Shown in pieces: positions 57,491-64,000 of a DNA stretch of 64,000 nt. Position 1 is the stretch's first letter, and each line of letters starts with the position of its first letter. The notes under the pieces are model-generated. The model did no database searches, was not told the origin of the DNA, and saw nothing but the letters and a program-made list of their open reading frames with translations. Both the position numbers and the translations under genes were made by a program. Origin of the DNA: SIRX01 sp965213905 (GTDB lineage: Bacteria > Actinomycetota > Rubrobacteria > Rubrobacterales > Rubrobacteraceae); assembly GCA_965213905.1 (NCBI GenBank), contig OZ243922.1, positions 1,612,001 through 1,676,000 of the forward strand, written 5' to 3'.

Positions 57491-58048
57491 ATGTTCACGT
57501 ACAAGCTAGATGAAGTTTCTGAACTCGGGTTGCTGGAAGAACGGCACTCCAGAGAACTAGCCGAGCTTACGGATCACAACCGGGAGCACCTGCGAGAATG
57601 GCTGCCCTGGTTGGACGACAACCGCACGGTAGAGGATAGCAAAAACTTCATCCGGGCTACCCTGAAGCAGCTCTCCGGCAACGACGGCTTTCAAGCCGGC
57701 ATCTGGCACGAAGGACGGTTGGCCGGTGTCGCCGGCTATCATGGCATTAATTGGGGAAACCGTCGTACGTCGCTCGGCTACTGGCTGGCGAAAGAGTTCG
57801 AAGGCAAGGGATTGATGACCAAATCTTGCAGCGCGCTCACGACCCACGCCTTCGACGCCTACGGCCTGAACCGCGTGACCATCGCCTGCGCCACGGGGAA
57901 CGAGAAGAGCCGGGCCATTCCGGAGAGGCTGGGCTTCGAGCTAGAAGGAGTCGAACGGGAAGCGGAGTGGCTCTACGACCACTTCGTAGACCACGCGCTC
58001 TACGGAATGCTCGCGAGAGACTGGGAAAATTCCCGGGGCCGCGGGTAG
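57491..58048 (+). CDS. GNAT acetyltransferase, RimJ/RimL type
   Basis: 185 residues with the GNAT core of ribosomal-protein N-acetyltransferases: LREWLPWLDDNRTVEDSKNFI, GYHGINWGNRRTSLGYWLAKEFEGKGLMTKSC (acetyl-CoA binding region), LNRVTIACATGNEKSRAIPERLGFELEGV. It likely acetylates N-termini of ribosomal proteins or small amines. GGGAAGAGGA upstream of the ATG. The Ser of the usual NxxSxxIPEKLGF motif is retained as NEKSRAIPERLGF. Confidence 0.87.
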   Translation: MFTYKLDEVSELGLLEERHSRELAELTDHNREHLREWLPWLDDNRTVEDSKNFIRATLKQLSGNDGFQAGIWHEGRLAGVAGYHGINWGNRRTSLGYWLAKEFEGKGLMTKSCSALTTHAFDAYGLNRVTIACATGNEKSRAIPERLGFELEGVEREAEWLYDHFVDHALYGMLARDWENSRGRG

Positions 58049-58082
58049 CTCTGGCTACGAGCCTCGAAAGCCCATGGTTATT

Positions 58083-58871
58083 CTACTCATCGAGCACATC
58101 CCGCATAGAGTACAGACCAGGCTCCGCCCCAGCCACGAACCTCGCCGCCCGCAGCGCCCCGTCGGCGAAGGTGCGGCGGGAGAGGGCACGGTGAACGACT
58201 TCGATCTCTTCGCCTTCGGAGTAGAAAACGAGTCGATGTTCACCAACCACCGCCCCACCGCGCAGGGCGTGAACCCCGATCTCTCCTTCCTCCCGCGGCT
58301 GATGCCCTTCCCGCCCATAAACCGCCACGTCTTCGAAGCTCTTGCCCCGGCCTTCGGCGGCGGCCTGACCCAGAAAGAGCGCCGTCCCGGATGGGGCATC
58401 CACCTTGTTGCGGTGGTGGGCCTCGACGACCTCGATGTCGTAGCTGGAGCCTAGCTTCTCCGAGACCTCACGCACCACCTCGCGCAGCAGGTTCACCCCG
58501 ACACTCATGTTCGGGGCGAGCATTATGGGCGTTTTCTCTGCGGCGGCTTCTAGCTTTTCGTGCTGCTCCTCGGAGAACCCCGTCGTGCCTATGATGAGAG
58601 GTTTACTGTAAGAGAGATGTTCTACCGTCGCCGCCGGGGTGGTGAACTCTATGAGGGCCTCGGCGTCTTCCGGGGGCTCTTCGGTCGCGGAAACCCCGAT
58701 TTCGCCCCAGCCGCACAGCGCGCCGAGGTCTCTGTCCAAATCCTCCGCGTCGGGCTCGACGGTGCCGCCAACGAGCGAGATGCTTTCGTTCTCCAGCGCG
58801 GCGCGGCAGAGCTCGCGGCCCATGCGGCCCGCCGCCCCGATTACGGCTACGCGGATAACTTCGCTGCTCAA
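58083..58871 (-). CDS. dapB: 4-Hydroxy-tetrahydrodipicolinate reductase
   Basis: 262 residues. The Rossmann motif RVAVIGAAGRMGRELCRA binds NAD(P)H, IEFTTP and GTTGFSEEQ follow, and EVVEAHHRNKVDAPSGTAL holds the catalytic histidine pair and the lysine. It reduces the DapA product to tetrahydrodipicolinate. TTG start overlapping the dapA stop (TTGA), last gene of lysC-dapA-dapB on the minus strand. Confidence 0.92.
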   Translation of the reverse strand: MSSEVIRVAVIGAAGRMGRELCRAALENESISLVGGTVEPDAEDLDRDLGALCGWGEIGVSATEEPPEDAEALIEFTTPAATVEHLSYSKPLIIGTTGFSEEQHEKLEAAAEKTPIMLAPNMSVGVNLLREVVREVSEKLGSSYDIEVVEAHHRNKVDAPSGTALFLGQAAAEGRGKSFEDVAVYGREGHQPREEGEIGVHALRGGAVVGEHRLVFYSEGEEIEVVHRALSRRTFADGALRAARFVAGAEPGLYSMRDVLDE

Positions 58872-59761
58872 ACCTCTTCGGGGGTTGGGAGGAGGTGGTT
58901 AGAGAGGTCGAGGGTCTCTTGTAAAAGTTCCAGGTTCTCGCCCTCCATCGGGACGAGCGGCAGGCGCATCTCATCGGAGCAGAAACCGAGCAGCGAGGCG
59001 GCGGTCTTTACCGGGATCGGGTTTGTCTCGACAAACAGCGCCCGGAAGAGCGGGAGCAGTTCGTAGTGCAGCTCGCGGGCGCGTTCCCAGTTGCCTTCCA
59101 GGGCGGCGTCCACCATGTCGGAGACGGCGCCGGGTGCCACGTTGGAGGAGACTGCCACAGTACCGACGCCACCGAGGGCCATGAGCGGCAGGATCATGGG
59201 GTCGTCGCCGGAAAGGATGTCGAAATCCTCGCCGCACAGCCGCCGAATATCGCTGACCATGTTCATCGAGAGGGTAGATTCTTTTACCCCGACGATGTTC
59301 GGGACCTCCGCCAGCCGCGCCATCGTGTCCGCCTCGATAGTCACCGCTGTCCGTCCGGGGATGTTGTAGAGGAGGATCGGCAAGTCGGTGCTCTCGGCTA
59401 TCGTGACGAAGTGCCGGAACAGGCCTTCCTGGGTCGGCTTGTTGTAGTAAGGAGAGACTTGCAAGGAGCCGTCCGCCCCGGCTTCCTGGGCCATCTTGGT
59501 GTATTTGATCGCCATCTCCGTGCTGTTGGAGCCGCTGCCGGCGACCACGGGAACCCGTCCGTCGGCGACCCGCGCCACGGTTTCGATGACGAGCCGGTCT
59601 TCGGCCTCGCTCATCGCCGGGGTCTCGCCGGTGGTGCCGCACGGTACGAGGCCGTGGATGCCCTGATCTATCTGAAGCTTCACCAGGCTCTCCAGGGCTT
59701 CGACATCCACTTCGCCGTTACGAAACGGGGTTATAAGGGCCGTGAACGCGCCGCTAAACAT
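58868..59761 (-). CDS. dapA: 4-Hydroxy-tetrahydrodipicolinate synthase
   Basis: 297 residues, TIM barrel. GLVPCGTTGETPAMSEAED binds pyruvate, LLYNIPGRTAVTI carries the proton-relay tyrosine, and NIVGVKESTLSM holds the Schiff-base lysine. It condenses pyruvate with aspartate semialdehyde, the first committed step of lysine synthesis. Its start overlaps the lysC stop by 8 nt, so substrate supply and commitment enzyme are coupled. Confidence 0.93.
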   Translation of the reverse strand: MFSGAFTALITPFRNGEVDVEALESLVKLQIDQGIHGLVPCGTTGETPAMSEAEDRLVIETVARVADGRVPVVAGSGSNSTEMAIKYTKMAQEAGADGSLQVSPYYNKPTQEGLFRHFVTIAESTDLPILLYNIPGRTAVTIEADTMARLAEVPNIVGVKESTLSMNMVSDIRRLCGEDFDILSGDDPMILPLMALGGVGTVAVSSNVAPGAVSDMVDAALEGNWERARELHYELLPLFRALFVETNPIPVKTAASLLGFCSDEMRLPLVPMEGENLELLQETLDLSNHLLPTPEEV

Positions 59762-60983
59762 CTCTTTCCTCCAACTCGAAGCTCTCGTGGAGACGGCGGA
59801 CCGCCTCCTCTACTCTATCCGCCTGCAAAACGCATGTTACCTGAATTTCGGAGGTAGAGACCATCCTTATCGGGATGCCCGCCGCGCCTAGAGTGTCGAA
59901 CGCCTTCGCCGCATAACCAGGACGATTTAGCATCCCGGTCCCGACGACCGAGACTTTCGCCAGGTTCTGCTCCCCTTCTACCTCGCCGCCCAGAAAGTTT
60001 GCGACCTCGCCCGCAATTCGCCGGGCCTCCGGGAAGTCCTCGCGGTTCACGGTGAAGGCCACGTCGGCTGTTCCTTCGCGGGTGCCGCTCTCGACGATTA
60101 CGTCCACGGAGATGCCGCTTTCGGCCAGCGGCGTAAAGATGCGGCTCATCGTCCCCGGTCCGGTACGAATGCCGTCGAGGGTTATGCGCGCCACGTCCGG
60201 GTCGTGGACGATTCCGGCCAAAGTTTCTCTGGTCTCCAACTGTTCCAACTTCTTACCTCCCGCTATAACCGTGCCCGGCTCCTCGTTAAAGGAACATCGG
60301 ACGTGTATCTCGACCCCGTAGAGGGCGCCCAACTCGACCGCCCGCGGGTGCATGACCTTCGCCCCGCGCCAGGACATCTCCGCCATCTCCTCCGGCGTGA
60401 TGAGCGGTATGCGCCGGGCCTCGGGGACTATCCTCGGGTCCGCCGTGTAGACGCCGTCCACGTCGGTGTAGATTTCGCACCGCTCCGCGCCCAGGGTTGC
60501 CGCGAGCGCCACGGCTGTTGTGTCGGAGCCGCCGCGCCCTAAGGTCATCACGTCGCCCATGGCGTTCATGCCCTGGAAGCCGGCGACGATGACGACGTGT
60601 TCTTCGGCGAGGAGCTTGTGAATGCGGTCGGGCTTTATCTCGGAGATCACACCGGACCCGTAGCGGCCCGTGATCCTGAACCCCGCCTGCGGCCCCGTAA
60701 GGGAGACCGCCGGGACAGCCCGGTCGTTGAGCGCCATCGCCAAAAGCGCCACCGACTGCTCCTCACCGGTAGCCAGAAGCTGGTCTATCTCACGCGGCGA
60801 AGGACTCCGGCTCACCTCCGAAGCCTGCCGGAGCAAGCGGTCGGTGCTTTTACCCATAGCCGAGGCGACCACGACGAGCCCTCGTCCCGCTTCCCGAGCC
60901 CGGCCGATCCGGTCCGCCACCGCCGTTATGTGCTCTGGTGTGGCGACCGAACTCCCACCATACTTTTGTACTACGGTTCCCAA
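59754..60983 (-). CDS. lysC: Aspartate kinase
   Basis: About 409 residues, start TTG 60983 with GGAGG 9 nt upstream (an ATG at 61004 adds seven unconserved residues). VVQKYGGSSVATPEH is the ATP-binding start, GRGGSDTTAVALAATLGAERCEIYTDVDGVYTADPRIVPEAR the catalytic core, followed by two ACT domains (about 255-400) for feedback by lysine/threonine. It phosphorylates aspartate, first step for lysine, threonine and methionine. It starts the lysC-dapA-dapB operon. The aspartate semialdehyde dehydrogenase (asd) is not here. Confidence 0.92.
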   Translation of the reverse strand: MGTVVQKYGGSSVATPEHITAVADRIGRAREAGRGLVVVASAMGKSTDRLLRQASEVSRSPSPREIDQLLATGEEQSVALLAMALNDRAVPAVSLTGPQAGFRITGRYGSGVISEIKPDRIHKLLAEEHVVIVAGFQGMNAMGDVMTLGRGGSDTTAVALAATLGAERCEIYTDVDGVYTADPRIVPEARRIPLITPEEMAEMSWRGAKVMHPRAVELGALYGVEIHVRCSFNEEPGTVIAGGKKLEQLETRETLAGIVHDPDVARITLDGIRTGPGTMSRIFTPLAESGISVDVIVESGTREGTADVAFTVNREDFPEARRIAGEVANFLGGEVEGEQNLAKVSVVGTGMLNRPGYAAKAFDTLGAAGIPIRMVSTSEIQVTCVLQADRVEEAVRRLHESFELEERDV

Positions 60984-61101
60984 AAACCATGACCTCCATG
61001 ACATCCGAAAACGTGCTGCCCGTCCAGACTAACCTACCTGGAAACGACTCGCCGCACACGGGCGTTATACCAAAACTAGTTCTAGTAAGTAAGATAGCCA
61101 C

Positions 61102-62811
61102 ATGTTCGAGGACGACGCCACGCCGCCCGCGCAGCGGGTAGAACACCGGAAGCCGGTATCCGGCGAACAACCCGCGTGGTGGCAGGGGGCGGTTATCTAC
61201 CAGATCTACCCGCGTTCTTTCCAAGACTCGGACGGTGACGGTGTCGGCGACCTTCGGGGTATCCTCCGGCGGCTAGACTACCTCCAGGACTTGGGCGTTG
61301 ACGCGCTCTGGATCTCCCCGATCTACCCGTCCCCGATGGCCGACCTGGGTTACGACATCTCAGACTATACGGGTATACACCCCGTGTTCGGCACCCTCGA
61401 AGACTTCCGCGCCCTGCTCGACGAGGCCCACCAATGCGGCATCCGGGTGCTCCTGGACCTCGTGCTGAACCACACCTCGGACGAACATCCGTGGTTCGAG
61501 GAAGCCGCCGCCTCGCGGCAGAGCCCGAAACGAGACTGGTATATTTGGCACGACGGCCTGCCGGAAGATTTGCCGGGAGACCGGCCGCGGCCCCCGAACA
61601 ATTGGAAGGCGGCGTTCGGTGGTTCAGCCTGGGAGTGGGAGCCGCGGACTCAGCAGTTCTACCTGCACTCGTTTCTCAAGGAGCAGCCGGACGTCAACTG
61701 GCGAAACCCCGGGCTACGGGAGGCCATGGGCCGCGTCATCCGCTTTTGGCTGGATCTTGGGGTGGACGGCTTCCGGTTGGACGTCGTCAACTGGTTCATC
61801 AAAGACGGCCAACTGCGCGACAACCCGACAAAGTCTCGGGGACTGCGTCCTTACGACAGGCAAAAGCACCTCTACGACCGCAACCGGCCGGAGTCCGTAG
61901 AGGCCATGAAGTACATCCGCTCCGTGCTCGACGAGTACCCGGAGAGGATGGCCGTCGGCGAGGTGTACGCGGAGCCGCCCGGAGACCCCGCGCTGGCCGC
62001 ATCCTACTACGGAAACGGTGACGGGCTGCACCTGGCGTTCGACTTCGCATTCACCTACTGTCCCTGGGACGCGCGGGCGTTCGCCGGGGCCGTCGAGGAC
62101 TGGGAGAAGGCTCTCGGCCCCGAGCTGTGGCCCGACTACACTTTGGGCAACCACGACCAACCACGAGCCCTCAGCCGCTACGGCAGGAAGCTTGGGGGAG
62201 ACAGAGAAGGAGACGAGGGCCGCGCGCGGGTCGCCGCGGCGATGTTGCTAACCTTACGGGGCACGCCTTTTCTGTACTATGGAGAGGAGATCGGCATGAA
62301 AAACGGCCGTGTCTCCCGCCACCGACTACAGGACCCGGTTGGTAAACGTTACTGGCCGTTCCACCCCGGTAGAGACCCGGCGCGGACCCCGATGCAGTGG
62401 AGCGCCGACGCCAACGCCGGCTTCTCCGAAGCTGAGCCCTGGCTGCCGGTCAATGCTGACTACGAGCGGGTAAACGTCGAAGCGCAACAGGAAGACCAGA
62501 GCTCGTTGCTCAACTGGTATAAAGCCCTCATCCGGCTCCGCAAACGTGAGCCGGCCCTGCAGACCAGCCGCTACCGGCGCATGGAGAACCTCGCCGACGA
62601 AGCCGCGGTTTTCTGCTATACCCGCGAAACGGAGGGGAAAACCATCCTCGTCGCCCTGAACTTTACGAACCGCGAGCAAGGATTGGCCTTGCCCCCTATC
62701 GGGCCTTGGAAAGTCTTGCTGGGCGTCCGGCTCACAGAAAGTTGCACCCTCCCACACCGAGTTGTTCTCCGGGGCTACGAGGTCGTGATCGCCTCCAGCG
62801 ACAAGTATTGA
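61102..62811 (+). CDS. GH13 alpha-glucosidase (oligo-1,6-glucosidase type)
   Basis: 569 residues. GH13 regions: DLVLNH, GFRLDVVN with the nucleophile D227, VGEVYAE with the acid E287, and LGNHDQPR with D352. The residue after the nucleophile is Val, which in this subfamily favours alpha-1,6 over alpha-1,4 glucosides. A calcium-like DSDGDGVGDLRG loop and a C-terminal beta domain complete it. It has no signal peptide, so it acts in the cytoplasm on imported isomalto- or malto-oligosaccharides, or makes the osmolyte-related glucosides. Divergent from lysC, about 120 bp apart. Confidence 0.9.
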   Translation: MFEDDATPPAQRVEHRKPVSGEQPAWWQGAVIYQIYPRSFQDSDGDGVGDLRGILRRLDYLQDLGVDALWISPIYPSPMADLGYDISDYTGIHPVFGTLEDFRALLDEAHQCGIRVLLDLVLNHTSDEHPWFEEAAASRQSPKRDWYIWHDGLPEDLPGDRPRPPNNWKAAFGGSAWEWEPRTQQFYLHSFLKEQPDVNWRNPGLREAMGRVIRFWLDLGVDGFRLDVVNWFIKDGQLRDNPTKSRGLRPYDRQKHLYDRNRPESVEAMKYIRSVLDEYPERMAVGEVYAEPPGDPALAASYYGNGDGLHLAFDFAFTYCPWDARAFAGAVEDWEKALGPELWPDYTLGNHDQPRALSRYGRKLGGDREGDEGRARVAAAMLLTLRGTPFLYYGEEIGMKNGRVSRHRLQDPVGKRYWPFHPGRDPARTPMQWSADANAGFSEAEPWLPVNADYERVNVEAQQEDQSSLLNWYKALIRLRKREPALQTSRYRRMENLADEAAVFCYTRETEGKTILVALNFTNREQGLALPPIGPWKVLLGVRLTESCTLPHRVVLRGYEVVIASSDKY

Positions 62812-62834
62812 GGCGACAACACCCGCTAAAGCGG

Positions 62835-63734
62835 CTACGGCATAGGCTTGCCGCCGGTTACCCCGAGCGTCTCGCCGTTTACGAAGCTGGCTTCTTGGGA
62901 GGCCAGGAACACGTAGGCGGGTGCGAGTTCTGCGGGCTGGGCGGGTCGGCCCATCGGGGAGGTGCCGCCGAATTGGGAGACCGTTTCGCCGGGCATCGAG
63001 GCCGGGATGATCGGGGTCCACACCGGGCCAGGTGCCACCGTATTAGCCCGCAGTCCGTATTGCGCAACTTCCAGGGCGAGACCTTTAGTAAAGGAGATGA
63101 TCGCACCCTTCGACGCGGAGTACGGCAGCAGCGTGGGCGACGGCTGGTAGGCCTGGATGGAGCACGAATTCACGAACGAGCCGCCCTCCGGCATGTGCGG
63201 CAGCGCCGCCTGACTCAGCCAGAACATGGCGTAGATGTTTGTCTTGAAAGTCCGGTCGAGCAACTCGGTCGAGACATCCGCGAGGCCGTTGACCGTCATC
63301 TGGTGGGCGGCGTTGTTTACGAGTACGTCTATCTGCCCGAACTCCTCGACGGCTTTGTCTATGATGCCCCGGCAATGGTCTTCGTCCACGATGTCACCGG
63401 GGACTTTTACGGCTTTCCTGCCGGCCTCTTCGACGACCTGGACGGTTTCGTCGGCGTCGGACTCCTCTTCTTCGAGGTAGGAGATCAGGACATCCGCCCC
63501 CTCCCGCGCAAAGGCCAGCGCCACGGCCCGCCCGATGCCGGAGTCCCCGCCGGTAATAACGGTCTTCTTTCCTTCGAGCCGGCCGAAACCCTGGTAGGTG
63601 TCGTACCCGTAGTCGGGTTTTGGACCCATCTCCGACTCGAAACCGGGGTGCTGGTCCATCTGACTCTGCTCCCCAAACTCCGGTTGAGGGTATTGTTCTT
63701 TCGGGTCTTGCTGGCGGGTTTGGTCTTCGTTCAT
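62835..63734 (-). CDS. SDR-family oxidoreductase (YhxC/YhdF-like)
   Basis: 299 residues. A disordered N-terminal segment with Gln/Pro (about 1-55) precedes the SDR domain: VITGGDSGIGRAVALAFAREGADV, VNNAAHQM, the catalytic NSCSIQAYQPSPTLLPYSASKGA with Ser, Tyr and Lys, and APGPVWTPIIPASM. These N-extended SDRs occur in general stress regulons of Gram-positive bacteria. Substrate unknown. The next minus-strand gene to the right is also SDR-like. Confidence 0.87.
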   Translation of the reverse strand: MNEDQTRQQDPKEQYPQPEFGEQSQMDQHPGFESEMGPKPDYGYDTYQGFGRLEGKKTVITGGDSGIGRAVALAFAREGADVLISYLEEEESDADETVQVVEEAGRKAVKVPGDIVDEDHCRGIIDKAVEEFGQIDVLVNNAAHQMTVNGLADVSTELLDRTFKTNIYAMFWLSQAALPHMPEGGSFVNSCSIQAYQPSPTLLPYSASKGAIISFTKGLALEVAQYGLRANTVAPGPVWTPIIPASMPGETVSQFGGTSPMGRPAQPAELAPAYVFLASQEASFVNGETLGVTGGKPMP

Positions 63735-63820
63735 CCGGTCCTCCGGTTCTGGGTGGCTGGGTTAGAACTTTCTGCTCCGGACCTCTTGCCCGTTAGAAAC
63801 GCCGGCCAAACGCAGGAACA

Positions 63821-64000
63821 CTACTTATTCGGTGTATCTACCCGTTCGCCACGGCCGACGAACTCGTCCATCGAGGCGTTGATGCCCAAGAAGTCCATAA
63901 TCCGGTCGAACAAATCCACGGGCAGCAGCCGCAGGACGGGAACCATATTGACGACGAACGGCATCTTTAACTCTTGCCGGTCCTTCTGAATAGCTTTTAC
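63821..64000 (-). CDS. SDR-type oxidoreductase, C-terminal part (cut by window edge)
   Basis: About 59 residues are visible on the minus strand, ending VDTPNK. The sequence KMPFVVNMVPVLRLLPVDLFDRIMDFLGINASMDEFVGRGER matches the C-terminal tail common in a group of SDR proteins (LLPxxLFDxxxDFLGxNxSMDEFxGR). The catalytic domain lies outside the window, so the family call rests on this tail. Confidence 0.6.
   Translation of the reverse strand, partial: VKAIQKDRQELKMPFVVNMVPVLRLLPVDLFDRIMDFLGINASMDEFVGRGERVDTPNK

Overview
The window is high-GC bacterial DNA and most resembles a Rubrobacter-like actinobacterium. I base this on an OpcA-containing oxidative pentose phosphate operon, a lexA/dnaE2/DUF6504 cluster, the succinylase (DapD/DapC/DapE) lysine route and a heliorhodopsin. 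The organism assignment is an inference; there is no rRNA or tRNA in the window.

Region 1 (1-15.35 kb) is accessory DNA. From left to right it holds the edge of a PIN-type toxin with its antitoxin, and a tightly coupled, lower-GC pair of a metallophosphoesterase with an unrecognised N-terminal domain and a HAD hydrolase. Next come an XRE regulator, a short run of plasmid/ICE-type small genes, and a secreted DUF1524 nuclease lipoprotein operon. A ClpS adaptor and a divergent lexA / DUF6504-dnaE2 SOS mutagenesis cassette follow. Then there is a four-gene ATGA-overlapped operon with a HicB-like and a Panacea-like antitoxin, and finally a large serine integrase. The integrase reads directly into the 3' part of a ComEC-type MBL-fold gene whose 5' part is nowhere in the window. 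The simplest reading is that everything left of about 15.35 kb belongs to one integrated element whose left end lies outside the window.

Region 2 (15.35-26.3 kb) is chromosomal core: the MBL 3' fragment, ssb, an ABC1/UbiB kinase, and a pentose phosphate cluster tkt-tal-gnd-(four-helix-bundle gene)-zwf-opcA-pgl. A bAvd-like four-helix-bundle gene and its associated short repeats are embedded between gnd and zwf, and the zwf start codon lies inside a repeat.

Region 3 (26.3-37.9 kb) is mixed. It holds an epimerase, an LPXTG surface protein, and a phosphoribosyltransferase whose only well-placed start is ATT. A DsbA-like thiol oxidoreductase has an in-frame TGA exactly at the first cysteine of its CxxC motif, with a possible SECIS-like hairpin, and is followed directly by a CcdA-like membrane electron carrier. 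Further right are a lipoate ligase-like protein, a homocysteine methyltransferase family protein, MscS, a transposase remnant, a TetR/Acg-nitroreductase operon and an AI-2E family transporter.

Region 4 (37.9-61 kb) carries almost the whole diaminopimelate/lysine pathway in pieces: dapE-dapD, dapC/lysA (divergent), dapF, and lysC-dapA-dapB. Between these are decayed genes, a frameshifted EamA transporter, DoxX, a Rieske protein, a GbsR-ABC transporter operon, and a heliorhodopsin flanked by two SpoIIAA-like proteins. A DUF815 ATPase, a Ca2+/cation exchanger, a LysM protein and an S9 peptidase complete the region. The right end (61-64 kb) has a GH13 alpha-glucosidase and two SDR oxidoreductases, the last cut by the window edge.
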